Positions 44,158-53,033 of a stretch of 64,000 nt of DNA are shown here, one piece after another. A program made the translations under genes and the position numbers. The stretch is taken from positions 62,001 through 126,000 of the forward strand of contig NZ_JAJCIC010000006.1 of assembly GCF_020554865.1 (NCBI RefSeq), given 5' to 3'. Positions within the stretch are counted from its first letter, which is position 1. Each line of letters starts with the position of its first letter. The notes beneath the pieces were generated by a model that saw only the letters and a list, made by a program, of their open reading frames with translations, did no database searches and had not been told where the DNA came from. Origin of the DNA: Lacrimispora sp. 210928-DFI.3.58 (lineage in GTDB: Bacteria; Bacillota; Clostridia; Lachnospirales; Lachnospiraceae).

Positions 44158-45109
44158 GGAACAGCTCCTTTTTGCAGGGCGGCACTTCGGTTTCCTCCAG
44201 TATCTCGCGAAGCAGCAGCTCTGCTGTTTTCTTCTGGAATCTGGCTTCGCTCGTCAGGACTACCCTGTGTGCCATCACCGGAAGCCAGATCTCCTTGATG
44301 TCCTCCGGAATCACATACTCCCTGCCCTGCATGGCCGCGTAGGCCTTGCTGCCCTGGTATAGGCTCCTGGAGGCCCTGGGGCTTGCCCCCTGTTTCAGCC
44401 ATGGGCTTACTCTGGTCTTCTGCACCAGCTCCACAATATACCTGTTTATGGCATCGGAGACCTGTACCTTTGCTGTCTCAGCCCGCAGCCCCTGGATGAT
44501 TTCCTGGTTTGCCACTGCCTTTACCTCTTCGTAAGGTATCCCGTCCCCTAAATGGCTTAAGATCGCAAGCTCCTCCCGGGCATTCGGATAGCCCATGGAA
44601 AGGCAGATGAAAAAACGGTCCATCTGCGCAGCCGGAAGCATAAAGGTACTCTCACGTTCCACCGGATTCTGAGTGGCAAGCACCATAAAGGGCTGCGGCA
44701 GAGGCAAAGTCGTTCCGTCAATGGTCGTCTGCCCTTCCTCCATGGCCTCCAGCAGAGCGGACTGAGTCCTGGGAATGGCCCTGTTGATCTCGTCCGCCAG
44801 CAGGATATTGGTGTGCACCGGCCCCTTCACCAGCTCAAAATCAGCCTTTTTCTGGTTGAACACCGTCATACCCACGATATCCGAGGGCAGCAGATCCGGT
44901 GTAAACTGAAGGCGGCGGAATCCGCAGCCCAAAGCCAGGGAAAGCGTCTTTACCAGCGTGGTCTTTCCGCTCCCCGGCAGGTCATTTAACAGCACATGGC
45001 CTCCCGAAAAAATCGTCATAAGGATCAGATCGATCTGCCGGCGCTTTCCCACGATGATCTTCTCTGTTTCCGCCTCTAAAAGCTTTGTATAATACAAAAC
45101 TGACTCCAT
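44138..45109 (-). CDS. MoxR-family AAA+ ATPase
   Basis: The 323-residue ATPase has Walker A LPGSGKTTLVKTL (about 44), Walker B ILLADEINRAIPRTQSALLE (about 105), sensor 1 MVLATQNPVE and a sensor 2 arginine region (GASPRASRSLY). MoxR proteins are chaperone-like and activate partners via DUF58/vWA proteins. ATG 45109 fits the GAGAGG site better than 45115. A promoter (ATGACA, 17 bases, TATAAT) lies 45 bases upstream; it heads a three-gene operon with DUF58 and DUF4129. Confidence 0.92.
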   Translation of the reverse strand: MESVLYYTKLLEAETEKIIVGKRRQIDLILMTIFSGGHVLLNDLPGSGKTTLVKTLSLALGCGFRRLQFTPDLLPSDIVGMTVFNQKKADFELVKGPVHTNILLADEINRAIPRTQSALLEAMEEGQTTIDGTTLPLPQPFMVLATQNPVERESTFMLPAAQMDRFFICLSMGYPNAREELAILSHLGDGIPYEEVKAVANQEIIQGLRAETAKVQVSDAINRYIVELVQKTRVSPWLKQGASPRASRSLYQGSKAYAAMQGREYVIPEDIKEIWLPVMAHRVVLTSEARFQKKTAELLLREILEETEVPPCKKELFHGRKEK

Positions 45110-45153
45110 GTTCATATCCTCTCTTCCGTATATCAGAAAATGTACTGTATTTT

Positions 45154-45182
45154 ATTATATAATAGGAGCCGGAAAATGTCAT
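45154..45182 (-). promoter_or_regulatory. Promoter of the MoxR operon
   Basis: ATGACA (45177-45182) and TATAAT (45154-45159) on the minus strand, with a 17-base spacer, about 45 bases before the MoxR start. Confidence 0.65.
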
Positions 45183-45250
45183 CGGGATTTCGCCCCCAGT
45201 GGCTGTCCAAAAGGCAGTGGGTTTCTGTCCGCATTTTTCCATATCCCTTA

Positions 45251-45278
45251 TTGTCTTCCCTGAAATATGTGCTATAAT
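45251..45278 (+). promoter_or_regulatory. Promoter of the lipoprotein gene at 45.3 kb
   Basis: TTGTCT (45251-45256) and TATAAT (45273-45278) with a 16-base spacer, 48 bases before the chosen start. It diverges from the MoxR promoter. Confidence 0.6.
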
Positions 45279-45326
45279 TTTCCCAGGTCAATACACAACT
45301 ATCGATCGCACAAGGAGGATATGACA

Positions 45327-46862
45327 ATGCTTAAAAAGCTGGCAATAGCTGCCCTGCTGCTCTGGTGCCTTGGACTTGCCGGGTGCAGTGCGTCCGGTAC
45401 AGGCAGCGGCAGACAGGTAAAGGAGATCAGGGAATACTTAGAAGCCCGGTACGGCTCCCAGGATTTTCAGGTGGAGCCCTCACAGAATGGAGGTACTGCT
45501 TCCTATCAAGTAATCCCGGTCAATTACCCAGAGGCTGCTTTTACTGTTGAGGAGGGAAAGCTGGAGGAGAGCTCTGACTACAGCTACCACGATGATTTTG
45601 CCGCTCAGATGCTCTACGGCGGTGCAGACCGCCTGGGCCTTTCCTATGAAAAGGGGGCGGAAGGATATGATATCTTTGTTACCTATGAAAATTTTGCTTC
45701 TTTAGATACCTTGGGCGGGAAGCTGGAGCAGCTGGTCACCTGCTGCCGGGACAGCAGAGCCTTTGACAAACTGCGGACCTCCTGCCTGATCACGGTCAAG
45801 CCGGAGTCTGAGACAGATCCCTATTTTCCGGGATACGAGATCCGGCTGGAAACCCGCTACTCCTACCCTCTCAAAGATGATTTCGGCATCATGGCCTCGG
45901 ACCTTGAAGAGGGAAAGCTGACAGACTCCTTAAAGCGCTGCCATGTATACACAGCCTACAACTATACCATTCCCACGGACAGCGCCATGTTCTCTGCCAG
46001 TGACCTTGAAGGCTACAAGACCTCCTGCACCGGGGCCACCGGGGAGGCGAAGGACGGAAGCATTACCATCTATGAGCTGGCAAACAAGGACGACCTTACG
46101 ATGACCTTCGGCGGCGTCTACCAGCTGCTGTCCCAGGAGGGGCTGGTAACAGAGACCTCAAAGGACAGCTTCACTGCCTCAGGAAATGGTGTCACCATCC
46201 AGTTTACCAGGGCATTTGGGCCAGAGGGCCCCTCTGTCTCCTGTCAGATCCTTACAGGTGAAGACCAGCTGGACTCCAACACCCTGGATATGATACTGGA
46301 TTTAAGCGATGCCCGGTATGCTGCAAAGGGTCTTACAGGCAAGACCATCACCTTCTCTACCCCTGAAAAGATCGCAGCTGCTAAGGATGCAGAGCGCCTG
46401 GAGCGCCTTCCTCTTGTGGAGGAGGCCTTCGCAAATGCAGCTGCACCCGGGCAGTCCCTTTCTCTGGGCACAGCTGAAGTCACCCTGCTGGGCACAGAAC
46501 AGCTTGAAACCCTCCAGGGAGACAGCCTGGCGGCAATGCACTCCACGGAAGAGGAAGTATGGTGTGCCATGGATATGAGGATCAGGAATACAGGCACGGA
46601 AGAGCTGAATGTATTTCACCTGGTCTTTTACGGCGGCGGCAATGAGCTCTTTGGGATCGTGGCTGACAAGGATGCAAACCTCTATAAGCCTGTGGATGTC
46701 ATCAATCTGGGACTGGAGGATATCTATGGTCAGTTTCTCCCTGCCGGGGAGACCTTAGAGGGCAGAGTATACTTTAAGCTGCCCAGAGACCGGATGGCAG
46801 ACGGTTCCCTGGCCCTTCTCTTCTTCTGCGGAGCCGAGGAGGCGGCCTTCCTGCTGGACTAA
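45327..46862 (+). CDS. Large secreted lipoprotein of unknown function
   Basis: From ATG 45327 (AAGGAGG 9 bases before) the protein has 511 residues. It has a lipoprotein signal ending LGLAGCSAS (Cys about 20), then an acidic soluble region. The C-terminal part (about 380-510) reads as a beta-sandwich: MDMRIRNTGTEELNVFHLVF and FLPAGETLEGRVYFKLP resemble DUF4352/DUF5067-like lipoprotein domains. Divergent from the MoxR/DUF58 operon, it may be its surface partner, which is only positional inference. I do not recognise the N-terminal region. Confidence 0.8.
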   Translation: MLKKLAIAALLLWCLGLAGCSASGTGSGRQVKEIREYLEARYGSQDFQVEPSQNGGTASYQVIPVNYPEAAFTVEEGKLEESSDYSYHDDFAAQMLYGGADRLGLSYEKGAEGYDIFVTYENFASLDTLGGKLEQLVTCCRDSRAFDKLRTSCLITVKPESETDPYFPGYEIRLETRYSYPLKDDFGIMASDLEEGKLTDSLKRCHVYTAYNYTIPTDSAMFSASDLEGYKTSCTGATGEAKDGSITIYELANKDDLTMTFGGVYQLLSQEGLVTETSKDSFTASGNGVTIQFTRAFGPEGPSVSCQILTGEDQLDSNTLDMILDLSDARYAAKGLTGKTITFSTPEKIAAAKDAERLERLPLVEEAFANAAAPGQSLSLGTAEVTLLGTEQLETLQGDSLAAMHSTEEEVWCAMDMRIRNTGTEELNVFHLVFYGGGNELFGIVADKDANLYKPVDVINLGLEDIYGQFLPAGETLEGRVYFKLPRDRMADGSLALLFFCGAEEAAFLLD

Positions 46863-46881
46863 TTTGCTTCCGGCATGACAA

Positions 46882-46929
46882 AAACCAGCCCTGGCCCTCT
46901 CTGAGGGATTCCATGGCTGGTTTCTTTTG
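46882..46929. terminator. Bidirectional terminator between lipoprotein and TauE genes
   Basis: AAACCAGCC (46882-46890) pairs with GGCTGGTTT (46915-46923), followed by CTTTTG on the plus strand and by TTTTTGTC on the minus strand. The two genes are convergent. Confidence 0.8.
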
Positions 46930-46937
46930 CCCTTTTG

Positions 46938-47717
46938 TCATAAAAACAGCTTCCATATGGCCACCATAATGGAAAAAACAGCAATTCCCTTTTTTAACAC
47001 GGTCTGGTTGATCCTTACTGCATTTTTGCTGCCAAAGGCAACGCCTGTCCCGTGGAATATGAGTGCCACTGCCATGATAGGCAGAAGCTTTACCGGGGAG
47101 CATTGGAGCAGATAGCCTGCGCAGGCCGGAAGACCGATAAATACGGAATCAAACAGAGCCACGCCTACGGCGGTGCGGATGTTAATCCCCAGCACCACTA
47201 AAAGGGGCATGACGAGCACCGGACCTCCTGCACCGGACAGGGCACAGATGGCTCCTGTGAAAAAGCCCAGAAGGAGGGTTGCTGGCAGATGCCTGACAAT
47301 GGACCATGCCTCCGGCCTCTGGCCTGCCCTCTGCTTCTCTGCTTTGTCCTTTCCTGCTCCATCCTTCCGAAGCAGTATGGAAATCCCCGACAGCAGCACC
47401 ACCACATAGAGCAGTGTCTTTACCATATGCTCCGGTATGATGAGATTCAGCTTCACTCCCAATATGGCCCCTGCCAGGCTTCCTGCACTCAACCGCAGGC
47501 CAAAGGGCACATCCAGGTTTCCCGCCCTGTGGTAGTGAAAGGAACCCAGGGCCCCGGAAACAATGAACGCAGCAAAGCTTAACGCCAGCCCTTCTGTCAC
47601 CTCCAGCCCCAAAGGCCCTGTATATATAATAGGAAGCAAAAATCCAGCCACCCCTGTCAGGCCTACCAATGCCCCCACGATCAAATTTGCGGCTGCTGCA
47701 ATAAGCCAGAACGCCAT
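46938..47717 (-). CDS. TauE/SafE-family sulfite or anion permease
   Basis: The 259-residue membrane protein has about eight helices, with duplicated halves marked by NLIVGALVGLTGVAGFLLP and FTGAICALSGAGGPVLVMPL. The family exports sulfite, sulfoacetate or other organic anions. The start follows GGAGGAG. It lies 32 bases after the amidohydrolase gene and probably belongs to the DUF3100-amidohydrolase operon. The substrate is not evident. Confidence 0.9.
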   Translation of the reverse strand: MAFWLIAAAANLIVGALVGLTGVAGFLLPIIYTGPLGLEVTEGLALSFAAFIVSGALGSFHYHRAGNLDVPFGLRLSAGSLAGAILGVKLNLIIPEHMVKTLLYVVVLLSGISILLRKDGAGKDKAEKQRAGQRPEAWSIVRHLPATLLLGFFTGAICALSGAGGPVLVMPLLVVLGINIRTAVGVALFDSVFIGLPACAGYLLQCSPVKLLPIMAVALIFHGTGVAFGSKNAVRINQTVLKKGIAVFSIMVAIWKLFL

Positions 47718-47749
47718 GCTTCTCTCCTCCTGTTTTCGTAACTATTTCA

Positions 47750-49060
47750 TCATTGTCCCCGGGCCTCCATGTACTTCCTTGACTCGTACATGATCCGCTC
47801 CTCATCCAGGGACAGCACCTTCCTGTTCTTCATGAGAAGCCTTCCCCCCACGATCATATCCCACACATCCCCTGCATTCACACACTCAAGCAGAGTATGC
47901 AGCTTATTTCCCGTAGGGCATAGATGGGGCTGATCCATGTTGATGCTGATCATGTCTGCCTTATATCCGGCCTCCAGTCTTCCAAGGCTTCCTTCCTCTC
48001 CCAGAGCAGCCGCCCCGCCCTCCAGGACGATCTGAAACAGCCTTTCTGCCGGCATTACCTTTGGATTTCCGTTGGGAACCCCGTGGTAAATATTCATGAT
48101 GGAGCGGAATATCTTCATCTCATTCCACAGGCTCAAACCCCCGTGGGCAGCGCCGTCTGTGCCCATTCCCACCGGGATCCCCATCTCCAGAAGCTTTGGC
48201 GTGTCAGGCACTGCCTTGCCGCAGTTGCTGAAGGGACAGTGGCAGACTCTAACACCTCTCTCCTTGATAAGCTCTATCTCCGCCTCTGTAAGGATCAGGC
48301 TGTGAGCCCCCAGGAAATGACTGCCGAGAGCCCCCATTTTTTCCAGATATTCATAGGGCCTCATGCCCTCCCTCTTGACGATGCCGCTGACCTCTCCCAT
48401 ATATTCATTCATATGAGCCTGGAGCATAGTTTCCCTCTCCTCTGCCTTTTTCGCTGCCAGCTCCACCAGCTTATTGGAGCAGGAATTTAAAGCCCTCAGG
48501 GAATAGTAGACCTTCAAATTTCCTTTATGGTGGAAATGGTCAAAGAGGTCGTCTGTGCGCTTAACGGCTCCTTCTGCATCCATGGCAATGGAAGCCGGCA
48601 GTCCCTCCTCGTCCATGGTAGAGTAGGAAAGCGCTCCTCTCAGCCCGCTCTCCCCATAGACAGCCGCTGCGTCCTCCATAAAATAGCTCCCCGCATCCAC
48701 AAAGCCGGTAGTGCCGCATTTGATCATCTCCAGTGCTGCTGCCTGGGCGGAGAGGCGCATTTTTTCCGGTGTCAGGGTGCTCTCAAAGGGAAGCATGATC
48801 CTGGTCCAGATGATCGGCTTTGCATCCAGCACCAGCCCCTTTAACAGCTGCTGTCCCGTATGCATATGGCTGTCTATCAGTCCCGGCATAAAGAGCTTTC
48901 CCTTTCCGGAAAGCACCTCCTTTGCCTCCCACTTCTCCCCCAAGCCTTTCCCAATTTCCCGGATCACGCCTTCAGAGACAGCGATATCCACATTTTCCTC
49001 CAGCGTCTCGTAATCCTTTAACACTGCTGCATTTTTTATCAATAAATCACATGCTGCCAT
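47750..49060 (-). CDS. Amidohydrolase (chlorohydrolase/deaminase group)
   Basis: The 436-residue metal-dependent hydrolase has ligands in GLIDSHMHTGQQ (about 62-66), LQAHMNEY (about 218), FLGAHS and the aspartate in GMGTDGAAHGG. This matches the ATZ/TRZ, MtaD, and guanine deaminase-like branch. It probably deaminates or hydrolyses an N-heterocycle. Neighbours are a putative two-gene transporter (DUF3100) and TauE. The group includes SAH deaminases; the substrate cannot be assigned from sequence alone. Confidence 0.88.
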   Translation of the reverse strand: MAACDLLIKNAAVLKDYETLEENVDIAVSEGVIREIGKGLGEKWEAKEVLSGKGKLFMPGLIDSHMHTGQQLLKGLVLDAKPIIWTRIMLPFESTLTPEKMRLSAQAAALEMIKCGTTGFVDAGSYFMEDAAAVYGESGLRGALSYSTMDEEGLPASIAMDAEGAVKRTDDLFDHFHHKGNLKVYYSLRALNSCSNKLVELAAKKAEERETMLQAHMNEYMGEVSGIVKREGMRPYEYLEKMGALGSHFLGAHSLILTEAEIELIKERGVRVCHCPFSNCGKAVPDTPKLLEMGIPVGMGTDGAAHGGLSLWNEMKIFRSIMNIYHGVPNGNPKVMPAERLFQIVLEGGAAALGEEGSLGRLEAGYKADMISINMDQPHLCPTGNKLHTLLECVNAGDVWDMIVGGRLLMKNRKVLSLDEERIMYESRKYMEARGQ

Positions 49061-49073
49061 ATGGTTTTCCTCC

Positions 49074-49520
49074 TCAGATCGCCCCTGCCAATGTCAGCAC
49101 CAGCTGATCCCACAGGCAGGACCCCAGAAATGTCCCTGTCATAACAAAGATACCCACGATCAATATCTTCCAGCCCTGGCTTACAAAGGTCTTTAACTGG
49201 TCACTGATAGCCAGGCCTGCAAATGCACCTACCATGGTAAAAGGCGCTGTAAAATTAATATTTCCTGCTGCCCGGATCACAAACTCCCTGATAGGAGAGA
49301 CCGGTGACGCCGAGATCAGCCCGATGATCGAGCAGTATGCCAAAACCGGAAGCTTTAAGGGCAGCACCTTTACCAAAAATACCGCGATCATGGAGATCAC
49401 CAGGAGAACTGCCAGCCCCGGAAGGGATTCTCCAAAGGGCACGCCGTATCCCACCAGATTTGCAAGGCCTGTTCCGTAGGCCCCTATTACAAACAATACC
49501 AACCATTCTATGTATCTCAT
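49074..49520 (-). CDS. Small membrane protein paired with DUF3100 protein
   Basis: The 148-residue protein has about four membrane helices (starting YIEWLVLFVIGAYGTGLANL) and a conserved ASPVSPIREFVIRAAGNINF loop. It overlaps the DUF3100 gene by 4 bases, so the two are likely one membrane complex. I do not recognise a named family. The context (amidohydrolase downstream) suggests uptake of the hydrolase substrate, by inference. Confidence 0.75.
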   Translation of the reverse strand: MRYIEWLVLFVIGAYGTGLANLVGYGVPFGESLPGLAVLLVISMIAVFLVKVLPLKLPVLAYCSIIGLISASPVSPIREFVIRAAGNINFTAPFTMVGAFAGLAISDQLKTFVSQGWKILIVGIFVMTGTFLGSCLWDQLVLTLAGAI

Positions 49521-50383
49521 TTGTTTTCCCCCTCTTTCTGTTCTCTCTTTGCATTCCAGGCAAATTTCCCCAGCCTGGGCTCCAGGAAGGTATAGAGCTT
49601 GTCACACAGCGGGATCGCCAAAAACATGGTAATGTAAATACCGGTGATGCCTGCCATGGTCTCTCCGGCGCTGGCCATGGTGGAAATAGTCTCTGCCCAG
49701 TCCGGATAAATGGTACAGAGGCTTGCACTGGCACTGGCCATCATGATGCCTGCCCCTACGCCTGAGGCAAGGCCCAGTGCCTGGGGATGGAACCATCCCG
49801 TCATTCCGATCAGGGAGGCCATCAGTCCAAAGTAGATCGTTCCAACCATTCCTCCCACAATGTAGATGGAAAGGCTTCCCCTGGCCTCTGCCGAATCAGG
49901 GCCGTAAATGTTGTTGATCAGCGCCATGTGGTATTCCCTGTTGATCGAATGGCAGGCGCCTACCGCCTCCCTCTTCATTCCCAGGAGGACTGCCACAGGG
50001 ACAGCCAGCACTGGTCCCAGGAGATTACCAAAGCCGTGGAGCAACAGAGCCGGACCTGAGCTTAAAATGGTATCAATGTTTGCCCCTGCCGTGATGCCAA
50101 GCTTTGCGATAAAGGGACAGATCCCTACCACCACCAGCTTTGAGGCTGCCTTTACATGCCTGTTATCCACGATCTTAAGCACCTGAGGACCGCTTAACAC
50201 GCCTAAAATAATGGCATAAAAGATCGGAAACAGGATAAACATTCCCTTCCCCACCGGAATCTTTATCTGACCGATATTGTCAGCGATCAGTATGAAGACA
50301 TATGCCAATGCATATATCCTCCATTCCAGTGCAAACCGTTCCTTCAGGGAACCATATGTGTACGTCTCTTTTTTTCTGCTCAT
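49517..50383 (-). CDS. DUF3100 membrane protein
   Basis: The 288-residue protein has about eight membrane helices and DUF3100-like features: IGQIKIPVGKGMFILFPIFY, GPQVLKIVDNRHVKAASKL, and ASASASLCTIYPDWAETIST. The family is uncharacterised but often sits beside peptidases or amidohydrolases, as here. Start has GGAGGAG. It heads the minus-strand group DUF3100, small partner, amidohydrolase, TauE, and lies divergent from a Crp/Fnr regulator. Confidence 0.85.
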   Translation of the reverse strand: MSRKKETYTYGSLKERFALEWRIYALAYVFILIADNIGQIKIPVGKGMFILFPIFYAIILGVLSGPQVLKIVDNRHVKAASKLVVVGICPFIAKLGITAGANIDTILSSGPALLLHGFGNLLGPVLAVPVAVLLGMKREAVGACHSINREYHMALINNIYGPDSAEARGSLSIYIVGGMVGTIYFGLMASLIGMTGWFHPQALGLASGVGAGIMMASASASLCTIYPDWAETISTMASAGETMAGITGIYITMFLAIPLCDKLYTFLEPRLGKFAWNAKREQKEGENK

Positions 50384-50431
50384 AAGAGCCTCCTCCTTTC
50401 CAGCCGGCTGTTATCTTCCCCGTCCGGCTGT

Positions 50432-50446
50432 TACAATCACCTTGTA
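50432..50446. promoter_or_regulatory. Inverted repeat in the DUF3100-Crp divergent region
   Basis: TACAA-TCACC-TTGTA is a 5+5+5 inverted repeat in the 194-base gap between the divergent DUF3100 and Crp/Fnr genes. It may be a binding site for the Crp/Fnr-type protein; this is suggested by position and symmetry only. Confidence 0.4.
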
Positions 50447-50510
50447 CTGATATTTTAGACAAAAGGGATTTTCAAAAAAAGGACAAATGAGCACTTTTGA
50501 ACAATTTTTA

Positions 50511-50540
50511 TTGATTTTGGGAAATCTTCCGTGATATACT
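50511..50540 (+). promoter_or_regulatory. Promoter of the Crp/Fnr gene
   Basis: TTGATT (50511-50516) and TATACT (50535-50540) with an 18-base spacer, 38 bases before the start codon. Confidence 0.55.
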
Positions 50541-50577
50541 TATGAAAATTTGATGTTATCAGAAATGAGGGAACTCT

Positions 50578-51285
50578 ATGACCTTAAGCGAACTGGAGGC
50601 CCAATACCCGGCCCTGCTCCCATACACAAAAAATATGCCTGAGGATATCCGCAGGCGTTGTACTGTCCGGACTCATCCCGCCGGATCTATCATTCATCAA
50701 AAGGATATGGAGCTTCATTATTTCGGCATTGTGGCCACAGGGGAAAACAGGGTGATCAATGAATTTGAAAATGGCAATGTCTATATGATCGAGACCAACA
50801 AGCCCATTGATTTCATCGGCGAGGTGACGATCCTGGCACAGATGCCCAGGACCTCTGTCACCATTGAGGCTGTCACAGAGACCATCGCCGCCTATATCAG
50901 CCGCAAAGATGCGGAACGCTGGCTTTCCCAGGACGCACAGATCCTGCGCCTGGTCTCACGACATGTGGCATTTAAGCTCTACCGTTCCTCCTACAGCAAC
51001 GGAGCAAAGCTCTTCTATCCTCCCAGCTATCTTCTGCTGGACTATCTGGTACAGCACGGCCGGGCAGAGGGCATGGAAAGCGCCCATCCGCCAAAAAGCC
51101 TTACCATCGGCCAGACAAGGCAGCACCTCCAGGAGGCCATCGGTGTCAATGTAAAAACATTGAACCGCACCATCCGTCATCTGAAGGATGAGGGATTTTT
51201 CAGTCTGTGCAAGGGCAAGATCACCTATGACCGGACCCAGTATCTGAAGGCATTGGAATGGCTCAGGCTGGCAAAAGACAAATGA
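50578..51285 (+). CDS. Crp/Fnr-family transcriptional regulator
   Basis: The 235-residue protein has an N-terminal cyclic-nucleotide-binding-like beta barrel (about 25-135, DFIGEVTILAQMPRTSVTIE), a dimerisation helix and a C-terminal helix-turn-helix (LTIGQTRQHLQEAIGVNVKT, LNRTIRHLKDEGFF). The barrel lacks the clear RxS cAMP pocket. There is no Fnr-type cysteine cluster, so it probably senses another small molecule. Divergent placement suggests it controls the DUF3100 operon. It ends 9 bases before the convergent AGCS gene. Confidence 0.9.
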   Translation: MTLSELEAQYPALLPYTKNMPEDIRRRCTVRTHPAGSIIHQKDMELHYFGIVATGENRVINEFENGNVYMIETNKPIDFIGEVTILAQMPRTSVTIEAVTETIAAYISRKDAERWLSQDAQILRLVSRHVAFKLYRSSYSNGAKLFYPPSYLLLDYLVQHGRAEGMESAHPPKSLTIGQTRQHLQEAIGVNVKTLNRTIRHLKDEGFFSLCKGKITYDRTQYLKALEWLRLAKDK

Positions 51286-51294
51286 CAGCAGCTC

Positions 51295-52668
51295 TTACCC
51301 CCGTCTCCTGCATGCACTCTCCTCCACAGCCTTTGACAACACGATGAGTGCCATCACGTTGGGGATCACCATCAGCTGATTGAACATATCTGCCAGCTCC
51401 CATACAAGGTCATTTGAAAGACAGGAGCCCAGGATGATAAATACGACTGCAAGCAGGGAATAGATGGGGACTGCCTTTTGGCCAAACAGATCGATCACAT
51501 TGATCTTTCCGAACAGGTTCCAGCTGATGATCGTAGAAAATGCAAAGAACAGGAGGCAAACAGCCACAAACAGATTTCCCAGCCTGGCGCCGAATATGCT
51601 TGAAAAAGCGATCTGGGCCATGTTGGCCTTGCTGATGCCCTCGGCTGCACCGGATACCAGCACTCCGTCTCCTGTATATAAGGTGGAGATGACGATAAGC
51701 GCTGTCATTGTCAGGACCACAAAGGTATCAATAAATACACCGATCATGGCTACTACTCCCTGGTCATGGGGAGACGGTACATTTGCCATGGCATGTGCAT
51801 GAGGTGTGGATCCCATACCTGCTTCATTGGAAAACAGACCGCGCTTGACGCCCTGGCTCACCGCTGTTTTCAGGGCATAGCCAAAGCTTCCGCCTATGAT
51901 TGCATTGGGCATAAATGCATATTTGAAAATGACCGCAAAGGTCTCCGGGATATAACGGATCCTGACGCACAGAACGATCAGCCCCCCTAACAGGTACAGG
52001 ATCGCCATGACAGGCACCAGTTTTTCTGTCACCGATGCAATACGGGATACACCTCCCAGGAAGATAAATCCGGCAGCCAGAGCTGCCAGAACACCCATAA
52101 CCCAGGAGGGAATGCCGAAAGCCGTACTGCAGGTCGCCCCAATGGAATTGGACTGCACCATGCAGCCCATAAAGCCAAGAGCCAGGATAATGGCTACAGA
52201 GAAAAAGCCTGCCAGTATTTTTCCAAAATGATTATCGTAGGCCCTTTTTATGTAGTAAACAGGGCCGCCTAAGATCGTACCGTCCTGGTTCACGATCCTG
52301 GTCTCCTGGGCCAGTACAGCCTCTGCATACACGGTCGCCATGCCGAACAGGGCAATGATCCACATCCAGAAAATCGCTCCCGGCCCTCCTGTCAGGATCG
52401 CTCCGCAGGCTCCGATGATATTGCCGGTGCCTACCTGGGCTGCAATGGCGGTTGCCAGGGCCTGGAAGGAGCTAAGTCCATTTTCCTGCTTTCCTCCCCG
52501 CATGGTGAATTTTCCAAACACCTTATTCATACCTTCGCCAAAGCAGCGGAACTGCACAAATCTGGTCTTAATGGAAAAGAAAAGTCCTGTGCCCACCAGC
52601 AAAAACACCAGGATGTAATCAGAAAGATAAAAATTGATCTTTTGCACGATCTGCAACATTGTCTGCAT
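51295..52668 (-). CDS. Glycine (alanine):sodium symporter, AGCS family
   Basis: The 457-residue transporter has about 11 helices and AGCS signatures GTGNIIGACGAILTGGPGAI and NEAGMGSTPHAHAMA. The upstream glycine riboswitch makes glycine the likely substrate. Start has AAGGAGG. Unlike the copy at 19498 it is controlled by RNA. It ends close to the convergent Crp/Fnr gene with no obvious terminator between them. Confidence 0.94.
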   Translation of the reverse strand: MQTMLQIVQKINFYLSDYILVFLLVGTGLFFSIKTRFVQFRCFGEGMNKVFGKFTMRGGKQENGLSSFQALATAIAAQVGTGNIIGACGAILTGGPGAIFWMWIIALFGMATVYAEAVLAQETRIVNQDGTILGGPVYYIKRAYDNHFGKILAGFFSVAIILALGFMGCMVQSNSIGATCSTAFGIPSWVMGVLAALAAGFIFLGGVSRIASVTEKLVPVMAILYLLGGLIVLCVRIRYIPETFAVIFKYAFMPNAIIGGSFGYALKTAVSQGVKRGLFSNEAGMGSTPHAHAMANVPSPHDQGVVAMIGVFIDTFVVLTMTALIVISTLYTGDGVLVSGAAEGISKANMAQIAFSSIFGARLGNLFVAVCLLFFAFSTIISWNLFGKINVIDLFGQKAVPIYSLLAVVFIILGSCLSNDLVWELADMFNQLMVIPNVMALIVLSKAVEESACRRRG

Positions 52669-52690
52669 GATATTCTGCCTCCTTCACATA

Positions 52691-52720
52691 GAAAAGCCGC
52701 TGAACCAACATCCAGCGACT
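52691..52720 (-). terminator. Hairpin of the glycine riboswitch expression platform
   Basis: On the minus strand AGTCGCTG and CAGCGGCT (52713-52720 and 52695-52702) form an 8-bp stem with one G-T pair followed by TTTTC. It lies between the aptamer and the symporter start, as for a transcription-attenuating platform. Confidence 0.55.
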
Positions 52721-52768
52721 CTGAAGAACAAGATCCATATGCAGACAATGAACACATATCATAAATAC

Positions 52769-52856
52769 TGCCCGCTCTGTCCTTTTGCCTGAGAGATTCG
52801 GCTGTACGCCTTGCACCTTCGGCACTCATAAATGAGATTCTCCAGAGTTTCCTCCA
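52769..52856 (-). ncRNA. Glycine riboswitch (apparently single aptamer)
   Basis: The minus strand shows CTCTGGAGAATCTCATTTAT, GTGCCGAAGGTGCAAGGCG and CTCTCAGGCAAAAGGACAGAG, the glycine aptamer signatures. Only one aptamer unit is visible; many glycine riboswitches have two in tandem. It sits in the leader of the AGCS symporter gene and probably senses glycine. Confidence 0.9.
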
Positions 52857-52903
52857 CCTTCAGTTTCCATTAGATTCTAAAGGCTTCTTAGGAAAGCAAA
52901 TGT

Positions 52904-52932
52904 ATGATAACACATTCTTAAGGAAAGAGCAA
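52904..52932 (-). promoter_or_regulatory. Promoter of the glycine riboswitch-AGCS transcript
   Basis: TTGCTC (52927-52932) and TATCAT (52904-52909) on the minus strand with a 17-base spacer. It marks the rightmost clear backbone position before the mobile island, so the island's left end lies between about 52933 and 53000. Confidence 0.6.
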
Positions 52933-53033
52933 GTATTTACGAAAAATTATATATGTGTTTTTGACTATCTTTTTATATCTTCTTAAATGTCCGCAAAGCC
53001 TTATTTTATCGGCTCTACGGGCATTTTGCTTTT

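Noticed and set aside
47750..49060. Assignment of the amidohydrolase as SsnA of a selenium-dependent purine cluster
   Set aside because: The metal motifs fit the wider chlorohydrolase/deaminase group, and no selenium-cluster partner genes are next to it.
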